DNA of 8,543 nt. Source: an uncultured Clostridia bacterium. Its GTDB lineage: Bacteria > Bacillota > Clostridia > Christensenellales > Borkfalkiaceae. Position 1 is the stretch's first letter. Each line of letters starts with the position of its first letter. Position numbers and translations under genes: made by a program. The stretch covers positions 1 to 8,543 of the forward strand of contig CANRFK010000053.1 in NCBI GenBank assembly GCA_947629875.1, read 5' to 3'. Positions 1 to 5,848 of this stretch are shown one piece after another. Under the pieces are notes generated by a model. The model saw only the letters and a list, made by a program, of their open reading frames with translations, did no database searches and was not told where the DNA came from.

Positions 1-620
1 GCAAAGAGCGCGTCCGCCGCGCGGCGGATATTTGCCTGCGTGCGCGCCTTGTCCTCCTCGCTCTTGATGACGGCGATATTCTCCACGCCGCGGTATTTTT
101 CAAACACTTCAAAGAATTTATTCCGGATCTTCATCTGCTTTTCGAGGGTCTCATAGCGCTCCGTCTCGCCGCGGCGGCCGACGCGCTTCATGCTCTCCTC
201 GGGGTTGATATCGAGAAAGACGACGAGGTCGGGGCGCAATAGCTGCATGGCGGGGCGGTTGAGCTCTTCCACCCATTCGAGGGGGACAAATCCGCCGTTG
301 TAGGCGAGCGACGAAAAATAATAGCGGTCGCAGAGCACGGTGTAGCCCTCTTCGAGCTTTTTGAGCATGCCGTACTCGGGGTTTTGGATGTGGTCGAGCC
401 TGTCCGCGGCAAACAGCGCGGCGATGGCGTGTTCGCTCGTCTCGATGCGCTTTGCCATGCAGTCGTGGAGAAGTTCCCCGAAGCGGGAATTGGTGGGCTC
501 GTGCGTGGAATAGACGGGAATGCCCTTTTCCGAGAGGTATTCGCCGAGCAGCCGCATCTGCGTGGACTTGCCGCTGCCGTCCGTCCCCTCGAATACGATG
601 AATTTTCCTCTTGTAGCCAT
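1..620 (-). CDS. tmk: Thymidylate kinase (dTMP kinase), 3' end cut by window edge
   Basis: Phosphorylates dTMP to dTDP with ATP in the cytoplasm, an essential step of dTTP synthesis. 206 residues are visible, close to the usual family length of about 200-215, so only a short C-terminus is missing. The P-loop EGTDGSGKST is at residues 11-20, the EPT motif at 41-43 and the DRY substrate-binding motif at 98-100 (CDRYYFSS). An arginine-rich LID-like stretch (GRRGETERYE) lies near 148-157. The ATG at 620 is the only reasonable start: no in-frame ATG, GTG or TTG lies just upstream, and the next Met (residue 22) would remove the P-loop. There is no correctly spaced ribosome binding site; AAGGA ends one base before the ATG. 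A consensus promoter abuts the start. The identification is firm. Confidence 0.97.
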   Translation of the reverse strand, partial: MATRGKFIVFEGTDGSGKSTQMRLLGEYLSEKGIPVYSTHEPTNSRFGELLHDCMAKRIETSEHAIAALFAADRLDHIQNPEYGMLKKLEEGYTVLCDRYYFSSLAYNGGFVPLEWVEELNRPAMQLLRPDLVVFLDINPEESMKRVGRRGETERYETLEKQMKIRNKFFEVFEKYRGVENIAVIKSEEDKARTQANIRRAADALF

Positions 621-655
621 ATCCTTATTATAGCAAACGCGCGCGCGGTTGTCAA
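621..655 (-). promoter_or_regulatory. Consensus vegetative promoter of tmk, predicted leaderless
   Basis: Reading on the minus strand, TTGACA (655-650) and TATAAT (632-627) are both perfect consensus hexamers 17 bases apart. Only six bases (AAGGAT, 626-621) separate the -10 box from the ATG. With the -10 hexamer at -12 to -7, +1 falls on the A of the start codon. The spacer carries five alternating CG repeats (638-647). That this promoter drives tmk is inferred from position and orientation. Confidence 0.85.
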
Positions 656-660
656 TGCGG

Positions 661-696
661 AAAAATAAGAAAGGCCTCCCTTTTTCGGGGAAGCCC
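661..696 (-). terminator. Rho-independent terminator upstream of the tmk promoter
   Basis: On the minus strand GGGCTTCCC (696-688) pairs with GGGAGGCCT (680-672), a 9-bp stem with two G-U wobbles and a 7-base loop. It is followed by the T-rich tail TTCTTATTTTT (671-661). It would stop transcription coming from the small gene at 1075-923 and insulate tmk. It ends five bases before the -35 box of tmk. Confidence 0.7.
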
Positions 697-769
697 GCCC
701 TCTCGTTTTTTCCGACCCCTTGCTGCCCTTCCGCCCGCTCTGTGCTCTTTCGGGAAGGCGGCCGTTTGG

Positions 770-823
770 AAAGATACACTCCCCGCCCGCCGCGCATCGC
801 GCGGCGGGCGGGTCGGTATGAGG
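770..823 (+). repeat. Dispersed intergenic hairpin repeat, copy 1
   Basis: The flank AAAGATACACTC (770-781) is followed by a perfect 14-bp GC stem (782-795 with 799-812) closed by a 3-base loop, then the flank TCGGTATGAGG (813-823). Identical flanks surround a different 6-bp stem at 7787-7824 on the opposite strand, and a degenerate copy lies at 4012-4045. ATAC (774-777) and GTAT (816-819) in the flanks can pair with each other and extend the hairpin across an internal loop. There is no T-run, so it is not a classical terminator. Confidence 0.75.
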
Positions 824-850
824 GGTGTGGTACAAGACGCCCTCCTTATT

Positions 851-881
851 CCCCTCCCCGCGGCGTTGCCGCGGAGAGGGG
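851..881 (+). repeat. Second GC-rich inverted repeat next to copy 1
   Basis: CCCCTC (851-856) pairs with GAGGGG (876-881) and CCGCGGC (858-864) with GCCGCGG (868-874), separated by one C/A mismatch and closed by a GTT loop. No T-run follows on either strand. It may belong to the same composite repeat as the hairpin at 782-812, but no second copy of it was seen in the window. Confidence 0.6.
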
Positions 882-922
882 GGCGCCCTCGTGCCCTCAC
901 TTTCACTACCGCGTTCTTGCCT

Positions 923-1075
923 CTACGCCGCGACCGTGATCTTGATTTTTTGCCCGCTCGAAAATATCATCTCGATCGTATCACCGTAAGATAGACATTC
1001 CGCGACAAAATAATCTTTTATCAGCGGTACAAGTTCGGATACGATATCCTCTGCGGAAATCTGTTCTTTTTCCAT
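923..1075 (-). CDS. Small hypothetical protein, 50 residues
   Basis: I do not recognise this protein. The frame is open upstream to 1162, but the ATG at 1075 is preceded by a clear AGGAGG site seven bases away, giving a 50-residue product. It has an acidic N-terminal half that looks helical (ISAEDIVSELVPLIKDYF, residues 6-23). The C-terminal half looks like a beta hairpin (DTIEMIFSS, turn, QKIKITVAA). There is no signal peptide or membrane segment, and one cysteine (residue 27). The gene is divergent from the tandem-HTH regulator at 1210 and shares a 134-base control region with it, so the regulator may control it (inference). Coding status rests on the ribosome binding site and a protein-like composition. 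Confidence 0.65.
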   Translation of the reverse strand: MEKEQISAEDIVSELVPLIKDYFVAECLSYGDTIEMIFSSGQKIKITVAA

Positions 1076-1209
1076 TGTTTTTCCTCCTTTTTTCCGTTCG
1101 GAATGGCGCGCTTCATTCCTATGACAATATGATACACCCAAGAACCACGCCAAAGCAAACAAAATGGCGGACTTCTTGGGGTAAACTTTTGTCGAAAAAG
1201 GAGAATGTT
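1076..1209. promoter_or_regulatory. Shared divergent control region
   Basis: This is the intergenic space between the small gene (minus) and the regulator (plus). It contains the dyad at 1137-1180. A TATGAT element (1128-1133, plus strand) could serve as a -10 box for the regulator but has no good -35. On the minus strand TATCAT (1134-1129) with a poor TTGCTT (1158-1153) could serve the small gene. Neither promoter is strong, and both assignments are tentative. Confidence 0.4.
1137..1180. promoter_or_regulatory. Bipartite inverted repeat, likely operator
   Basis: CCCAAGAA (1137-1144) mirrors TTCTTGGG (1173-1180), and GCCA (1149-1152) mirrors TGGC (1165-1168). Both sides have the same 4-base internal spacing, around a 12-base A-rich centre. 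Twelve of sixteen positions in each half-site match by dyad symmetry. It lies between the candidate promoters and the regulator start, which suggests autoregulation. A 5'UTR hairpin is the alternative reading. Confidence 0.6.
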
Positions 1210-1650
1210 GTGGAGATTTTGTCGAAACTTTCAGAGCGGCTCAGAGAGCTCATGGAGGAGCGGGAACTGCGCTCGGAGACGCTTGCAAAGGCGGCGGGCA
1301 TTGCGGGCTCCTCCATCCGCTCGTGGCTGCGGGGCGCATCCGTGCCCTCGTTTGAGAGCGCCGTAAAACTTGCGGATTTCTTCTGCTGTCCCCTCGATTT
1401 TCTCGCGGGGCGCAGCGAAAATTGCGAAACAGTCACGCCAAAAACACTCCCGCCCTTCTATCCGCGGCTGCGCGCCATCATGGCGGAGGCGGGCGTGACG
1501 CGCTTCCGCATCGCAAAGGAGACGCAGATAAAGGACGCCTTCTTCACGAATTGGGCGCGGGGCGAAAAGCCGCTTCTCGTCACCCTGTGCGTGCTTGCGG
1601 ACTTTCTGAACGTCCCTCTCGACTACCTCGTGGGAAGAATCGAATATTGA
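1210..1650 (+). CDS. Tandem XRE-type double helix-turn-helix regulator
   Basis: A 146-residue predicted DNA-binding protein built of two consecutive XRE/Cro-type helix-turn-helix domains. Domain 1 spans about residues 8-70 and domain 2 about 84-145. Both carry RLR..M near the start, a W.RG turn (W39 and W115), and end in the same block, LADFF.CPLDFLAGR in domain 1 and LADFLNVPLDYLVGR in domain 2. There is no sensor or enzymatic domain. I chose the GTG at 1210 because AAGGAG (1198-1203) lies six bases upstream. The frame is open from 1075, but upstream codons lack a ribosome binding site and would run through the dyad. It is the only plus-strand gene here, divergent from the 50-residue gene and convergent with the membrane protein gene. 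The regulatory target is unknown; autoregulation through the dyad at 1137-1180 is inferred. Confidence 0.88.
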   Translation: MEILSKLSERLRELMEERELRSETLAKAAGIAGSSIRSWLRGASVPSFESAVKLADFFCCPLDFLAGRSENCETVTPKTLPPFYPRLRAIMAEAGVTRFRIAKETQIKDAFFTNWARGEKPLLVTLCVLADFLNVPLDYLVGRIEY

Positions 1651-1667
1651 ACGGCATATATAAACGG

Positions 1668-1689
1668 GGGCGCCGAAGCGCCCTTTTTT
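1668..1689 (+). terminator. Terminator of the HTH regulator, between convergent genes
   Basis: GGGCGC (1668-1673) pairs with GCGCCC (1678-1683) across a CGAA loop and is followed by six Ts (1684-1689), 18 bases after the stop codon. On the minus strand the same stem carries a UUCG tetraloop closed by C-G. There its tail is only CCGTTTATATAT, so termination of the convergent membrane protein gene is probably weaker. Confidence 0.85.
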
Positions 1690-1710
1690 CATGCAAAATT
1701 TGCCGCGTGT

Positions 1711-2976
1711 TCAGGCGATGTTCCAATCGAAAACGATCTTCAAGGCATACATTGCGACCACCACAAAAATGACGAAAAAATAGAACGCCGAAAAGACAGA
1801 GCATCTCTTCTTTGCGACGGGTTTTTCGGCATCGAAGAAGAAAAGGAATGGCGCCGCGAACACGGCATAGTATGACTTGCCGAGCCCCCACTTCACGCCG
1901 AACGAAGTAAACGAGAAGGTGAAGTCGGCCGCACAGAGCAAGGCGAGCCCGACGGACAAAAATGTTGCCATAAAGAGCGACCGCCTGCGCCCGTCGGCGC
2001 GCGATTCGAGCGAGGCGACGTTGCCGTACATCTTGCTCTTGACGCTGTGCACGACTTGCATCCCCTCTGCGATGCGCATGGGCGGACGCTCCGACATGCG
2101 GTGGCAGATGATGATGAGCGCGAGGAAGAAATAGTACAGAATGGAGCGCACGGGGAGCGCCATGCGCACTTCGACGACGACTTCCAAGAGCCCGCTATGG
2201 ATGAGGCCGTTGAGCACAAACGACGCGATGATGTATCCGACGGGCAGGAGTCCAAAGAGACGGAACACAAGCAATTTTCCGCGGGTGTTTGCCCATTTCG
2301 GACGCATACAGAGAAAAAAGCACGTCGTAAGGCAGAGAAACATGTCAAGGAAGACGTTGAAGGACGGGAACCTCTCGAAGAGAAAGCCGACTGCAAGATA
2401 CCACAGGAGCGTCTGCACCGATCCGAGTTCGGAGATGTTCGCGCCGTGGATCTCAACATCGATGGCGCTCAAAATGCCGTTGAGTTTATCCAACAATCCC
2501 GTAACGGTGGGATACTCCGCGGAAAGCAAATTGAACAGGAGCGTCACGATGAAGGAGACAAGGAACATCACTATGACGAGCACAAAGATCTCGAGGAGGA
2601 AGAACACAAACGCGAGAAAGGCGTTGCGCATGGTGAGATTGCCGCAGGAATCGCGGTTGAGGTTGAGCACGAACGAGATGATCGAGACGAAGTAGAGCGG
2701 AATGACGAGGCTCCCGCAGGCGCGCATCACGGCGAGCACAACGCCCCACGAGCCCGTGATCTTGAGCAGCGAAAAATCATGATACAGATCGACAATGAGT
2801 TCCCCAATGCCCACGGGAGCCGTCACGTCTCCGAGGATCCGCGTGGCGACATCGATATAGTGGGAGACAGTGATAAAGGTCGCAAGTTGCGAAATAAAGA
2901 AAAAAATCGTGGCGATATAGCGGAGCGTCACATAGCCGTACCGTCTGCCGAACTTATAGGCAATAAATGCGTTCAT
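1711..2976 (-). CDS. Polytopic membrane protein of unknown function
   Basis: I do not recognise a family for this 421-residue protein. It has about nine hydrophobic segments, roughly at residues 21-43, 78-106, 118-150 (long, possibly two helices), 205-225, 236-258, 276-292, 334-354, 368-381 and 395-416. A hydrophilic basic loop lies at about 293-333, and an amphipathic stretch at 150-190 separates the two halves. No transporter or enzyme motif was recognised, and there is no cleavable signal peptide. The ATG at 2976 was chosen because GGGGGAG (2990-2984) sits seven bases upstream. The frame extends to 3057, but that would overlap mutY and add an uncharacteristic Arg/Ser-rich leader. It starts 34 bases after mutY on the same strand, so the two are probably cotranscribed. 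Whether they share a function is unknown. Confidence 0.85.
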   Translation of the reverse strand: MNAFIAYKFGRRYGYVTLRYIATIFFFISQLATFITVSHYIDVATRILGDVTAPVGIGELIVDLYHDFSLLKITGSWGVVLAVMRACGSLVIPLYFVSIISFVLNLNRDSCGNLTMRNAFLAFVFFLLEIFVLVIVMFLVSFIVTLLFNLLSAEYPTVTGLLDKLNGILSAIDVEIHGANISELGSVQTLLWYLAVGFLFERFPSFNVFLDMFLCLTTCFFLCMRPKWANTRGKLLVFRLFGLLPVGYIIASFVLNGLIHSGLLEVVVEVRMALPVRSILYYFFLALIIICHRMSERPPMRIAEGMQVVHSVKSKMYGNVASLESRADGRRRSLFMATFLSVGLALLCAADFTFSFTSFGVKWGLGKSYYAVFAAPFLFFFDAEKPVAKKRCSVFSAFYFFVIFVVVAMYALKIVFDWNIA

Positions 2977-3010
2977 CCCGTCTCTCCCCCGCACAGTATA
3001 TGATACACGG

Positions 3011-4006
3011 TTATCGGAGCCACTCCGTAAATGCCTTGAATGCCGAGGGAACGGCATACGTTTTGCCGATCTCCTCCGCCGTCGCCCAGACGTAGCACGG
3101 CGCCTCTTTTTCGACCTCGATGAGGTAGCCCGTCATGCGCCATTCGATGTGGGTGAAGACGTGCTTGGCCGTCTTTTTTAACAGTGTTTTGCCGATTTCG
3201 GGCGCGTCGCCCTCAAAATTCGGAAATTCCCACAGCCCCGCGAGCAAGCCCTTTCCGCGCTTTTGGAGGGCATATTTGTTCCCGCACTTCAACACGAAAA
3301 CGTTTAATTCCACAATTTTGCGCGCCTTTTTTTCGCCGCGGACGGGAAAGTCCTCCTCCCTGCCTGCAAGGTGGGCGCGGCACAGCTTCCTCCACGGGCA
3401 CGCGTTGCACAGCGGCGCGCCGCCCGGCACGCACACAATGGCGCCGAGTTCCATGAGGGCCTCTGTAAATTCGCCCGCCTCGGGGGGGTAGACGGCGGCA
3501 AGCGCGGCGGAGTATGCCTTGCGCACGGCCGTGCCGTCCACATTGCTCTCATCGGCGAAGAGGCGGGAGAGAATGCGCAAAACGTTTCCGTCAACCGCGG
3601 GCGTCTTGAGCCCCAACGCGACGGAGCAAATTGCGCCCGCCGTGTAATCGCCGACGCCGGGCAATGCTCTTACCCCCACCCATGTCCGGGGGAAGCCCTC
3701 TGCGGCGATGATCTTTGCCGCCTTCCGAAGGTTGCGCGCGCGGGAGTAGTAGCCCAAGCCCTCCCACGCCTTCAACACCTCGTCCTCGGAGGCAGCGGCG
3801 AGCGCCTCGGCCGTCGGGAAGCGGCGCAGAAATTCCACATACCGCTCGCGCACCGCCTCCACGCGCGTCTGTTGGAGCATGAGCTCGGAGACGAGCACGG
3901 TGTACGGCGTGCGTTCGTGCCGCCACGGGAGGTCGCGCTTATTTTCGCGGTACCACTCGAGGAGCGGCTTCACCGCGGTTTTCAAAAATCCGATTTCCTG
4001 TTTCAT
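3011..4006 (-). CDS. mutY: Adenine DNA glycosylase MutY
   Basis: Removes adenine mispaired with 8-oxoguanine or guanine during base excision repair. The product is 331 residues. The N-terminal catalytic domain has ELMLQQTRV with catalytic Glu41. The helix-hairpin-helix LPGVGDYTAGAI is at 115-126, and VDGNV carries the catalytic Asp139. An iron-sulfur cluster motif is formed by Cys192, 200, 203 and 209. The C-terminal Nudix-like 8-oxoG recognition domain contains GLLAGLWEFPNFE (253-265) and FTHIEWRMTGY (284-294). The first cysteine gap is seven residues, not the six of the Escherichia coli enzyme; I recall similar spacing in clostridial MutY. The start is the ATG at 4006, which fits the family N-terminus. 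No good ribosome binding site precedes it, and a repeat copy begins six bases upstream. The frame extends to 4075, but that part is low-complexity spacer. Confidence 0.97.
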   Translation of the reverse strand: MKQEIGFLKTAVKPLLEWYRENKRDLPWRHERTPYTVLVSELMLQQTRVEAVRERYVEFLRRFPTAEALAAASEDEVLKAWEGLGYYSRARNLRKAAKIIAAEGFPRTWVGVRALPGVGDYTAGAICSVALGLKTPAVDGNVLRILSRLFADESNVDGTAVRKAYSAALAAVYPPEAGEFTEALMELGAIVCVPGGAPLCNACPWRKLCRAHLAGREEDFPVRGEKKARKIVELNVFVLKCGNKYALQKRGKGLLAGLWEFPNFEGDAPEIGKTLLKKTAKHVFTHIEWRMTGYLIEVEKEAPCYVWATAEEIGKTYAVPSAFKAFTEWLR

Positions 4007-4011
4007 GGGAT

Positions 4012-4045
4012 AAGATACACTGCTTCGGGGAGGGGAGGTATGGGG
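4012..4045 (+). repeat. Degenerate copy of the hairpin repeat, copy 3
   Basis: AAGATACACT (4012-4021) and GGTATG (4037-4042) match the two flanks of copies 1 and 2 in the same order, but the segment between them no longer forms a perfect stem. ATAC (4015-4018) and GTAT (4038-4041) can still pair. It begins six bases upstream of the mutY start codon. Confidence 0.5.
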
Positions 4046-4064
4046 AGAGCCCCACCCCCTGTGT

Positions 4065-4142
4065 CCCCCTCCCAAGGAGGGGGCTCGCGAGGAGGTAAGC
4101 TCCCGAGGAGGGGCAAGAGGAGGAAGGCTCCCGAGGAGGAGC
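4065..4142 (+). repeat. Hairpin plus GA-rich direct repeats between fhs and mutY
   Basis: CCCCCTCC (4065-4072) pairs with GGAGGGGG (4076-4083) across a CAA loop. Three near-identical 13-base units follow, GCTCGCGAGGAGG at 4083 and GCTCCCGAGGAGG at 4099 and 4127. There is no T-run, so it does not look like an intrinsic terminator for fhs, and no promoter for mutY is visible. The strand skew (purine-rich on plus) is strong. Confidence 0.65.
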
Positions 4143-4168
4143 GGAATGCGGTTGGGTGACGGAAAATT

Positions 4169-5833
4169 TCAGAACAATCCGACGATTTTTCCATTCTCAT
4201 CCACGTCGATCTTTTCGGCGGCGGGAACTTTGGGCAGCCCCGGCATCGTCATGATGTTGCCCGTCAGCGCGACGACGAACCCCGCGCCCGCCGAAATTTT
4301 CACCTGCCGCACCGTGATTTCAAAATCGTTCGGCGCGCCGAGTTTTAAGGCATCGTCGGAAAACGAGTACTGCGTCTTTGCCATGCAGACGGGCGTTTTT
4401 CCGAAGCCCAATGCTTCCAGCCGCGCGATCTCCTCCTCCGCCTCGGGCGTATAGAGGACGCCCTTCCCGCCGTAAATTTTGGTGGCGACGGCGGCGATCT
4501 TCTCCTTAATGGGAAGTTTTTCATCGTAGCAGAACTTGAAATCGCGCTTCTCCTCGCACAGGCGGACGACCTCGCGGGCGAGTTCTTCGCCGCCCTTGCC
4601 GCCCTCCGCCCACACGGTGGAGAGCACGACGTTCACGCCGAGCGCGCGGCACCTTTCGATGACGAGGGAAATCTCCGCGTCGGTATCGGCGGGAAAGCGG
4701 TTGACGGCGACCACCGTGGGGAGCCCGAACACGTTCTTCATATTGGAGGCATGCCGCAAGAGATTGGGGAGCCCCGCTTCGAGGGCGGTGAGATTTTCCA
4801 CCCCCAGTTGCGTTTTTTCGAGCCCGCCGTGCATTTTGAGGGCGCGCACCGTGGCGACGACGACGGCCGCCGCGGGCTGTAAGCCCGCAAAACGGCACTT
4901 GATATCGAGGAACTTCTCCGCGCCGAGATCTGCCCCGAAGCCCGCCTCCGTCACGACGTAGTCGCCGAGCTTCAACGCCGTCTTGGTGGCGATGACGGAG
5001 TTGCACCCGTGCGCGATGTTGGCGAAGGGCCCGCCGTGCACAAAGGCGGGCGTGCCCTCCAAGGTCTGCACAAGATTGGGCTTTAAGGCATCTTTGAGGA
5101 GCGCCGCCATGGCGCCCTCCGCCTTCAAGTCCCCCGCCGTGACGGGCTTGCCTTCATACGTGTACCCTACGACGATGCGGGAGAGCCTTGCCTTTAAGTC
5201 GGCGAGGGAGGTCGCAAGGCAGAAGATGGCCATGACCTCGGAGGCGACGGTGATATCGAAGGCGTCCTTCCGCGGCACGCCCGACTTGGGGCCGCCGAGG
5301 CCGTCCTCGACGTAGCGGAGTTGCCTGTCGTTCATATCCACGCAGCGGTGCCACGTGATGCGTTCGGGGTCGATCCGGAGGGCGTTCCCCTGAAAGATGT
5401 GATTGTCGAGCATGGCGGCGAGCAGGTTGTTGGCGGCGCCGATGGCATGGAAGTCCCCCGTGAAGTGCAGGTTGATATCCTCCATGGGCACGACCTGCGC
5501 ATATCCTCCGCCCGCGGCTCCCCCCTTGATGCCGAACACGGGCCCCAAAGACGGCTCGCGGAAGGCGACGACCGTCTTCTTTCCGATGCGCGAAAGGCCG
5601 TCGGCAAGCCCGATGGTGGTCGTCGTCTTGCCCTCGCCCGCGGGCGTCGGGGTGATGGCGGTGACCAAAATCAGCTTGCCGTCCTTCGTCCCACGCTGCA
5701 TGACGTCGAGCCCCACCTTCGCCTTGTACTTGCCGTAGTACTCGATGTCGTCCTCCGAAAGGCCGAGTTTTTTTGCAATGTCTCCGATGTGTAAAAGTTT
5801 CGCTTCCTGTGCGATCTCGATGTCCGATTTCAT
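4169..5833 (-). CDS. fhs: Formate-tetrahydrofolate ligase (10-formyl-THF synthetase)
   Basis: Joins formate to tetrahydrofolate with ATP to make 10-formyl-THF, in the cytoplasm. The product is 554 residues, the normal full length. The ATP-binding loop TPTPAGEGKTTTTIGL is at residues 61-76. Further family signatures are EPSLGPVFGIKGGAAGGG (93-110), FTGDFHAI (124-131) and LTGNIMTMPGLPKVPAA (523-539). The start ATG at 5833 has a GGGAGG site six bases upstream. The gene begins 15 bases after the AICAR transformylase stop and is clearly its operon partner. The 10-formyl-THF it makes is the formyl donor for that enzyme, so the context points to purine synthesis. A role in acetogenic carbon metabolism cannot be excluded, but no other Wood-Ljungdahl gene is in the window. 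Confidence 0.98.
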   Translation of the reverse strand: MKSDIEIAQEAKLLHIGDIAKKLGLSEDDIEYYGKYKAKVGLDVMQRGTKDGKLILVTAITPTPAGEGKTTTTIGLADGLSRIGKKTVVAFREPSLGPVFGIKGGAAGGGYAQVVPMEDINLHFTGDFHAIGAANNLLAAMLDNHIFQGNALRIDPERITWHRCVDMNDRQLRYVEDGLGGPKSGVPRKDAFDITVASEVMAIFCLATSLADLKARLSRIVVGYTYEGKPVTAGDLKAEGAMAALLKDALKPNLVQTLEGTPAFVHGGPFANIAHGCNSVIATKTALKLGDYVVTEAGFGADLGAEKFLDIKCRFAGLQPAAAVVVATVRALKMHGGLEKTQLGVENLTALEAGLPNLLRHASNMKNVFGLPTVVAVNRFPADTDAEISLVIERCRALGVNVVLSTVWAEGGKGGEELAREVVRLCEEKRDFKFCYDEKLPIKEKIAAVATKIYGGKGVLYTPEAEEEIARLEALGFGKTPVCMAKTQYSFSDDALKLGAPNDFEITVRQVKISAGAGFVVALTGNIMTMPGLPKVPAAEKIDVDENGKIVGLF

Positions 5834-5848
5834 GGTTATCCTCCCTTT

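Larger units (their letters stand above)
697..922. other. Non-coding spacer with GC-rich hairpins
   Basis: No convincing gene lies between tmk and the small gene at 923. The open frames here encode Arg/Pro-rich low-complexity peptides without ribosome binding sites. The region holds two strong hairpins (782-812 and 851-881), described separately, and a GGGCGCCC palindrome at 881-888. No promoter was recognised inside it. Confidence 0.6.

Noticed and set aside
188..835. 215-codon minus-strand open frame overlapping tmk and the spacer
   Set aside because: It is a Ser/Arg/Pro-rich out-of-frame shadow of tmk that runs through the hairpins and terminator.
1127..1137. Exact 11-mer ATATGATACAC shared with 2998-3008
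   Set aside because: A rough estimate gives over ten chance 11-mer matches in a window of this size on both strands, and neither site has the second flank or hairpin of the repeat family.
923..1650. Toxin-antitoxin pair made of the 50-residue protein and the HTH regulator
   Set aside because: The genes are divergent and not in an operon, the small protein shows no toxin motif, and the regulator lacks an antitoxin domain.
2047..3003. 318-codon plus-strand open frame rich in Glu, His and Lys
   Set aside because: It is antisense to the membrane protein gene; its composition is the complement of a hydrophobic coding sequence, and no ribosome binding site was seen.
4083..4139. CRISPR-like array in the GA-rich repeats
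   Set aside because: The units are 13 bases with gaps of 3 and 15 bases, far too short and irregular, and no cas genes are present.
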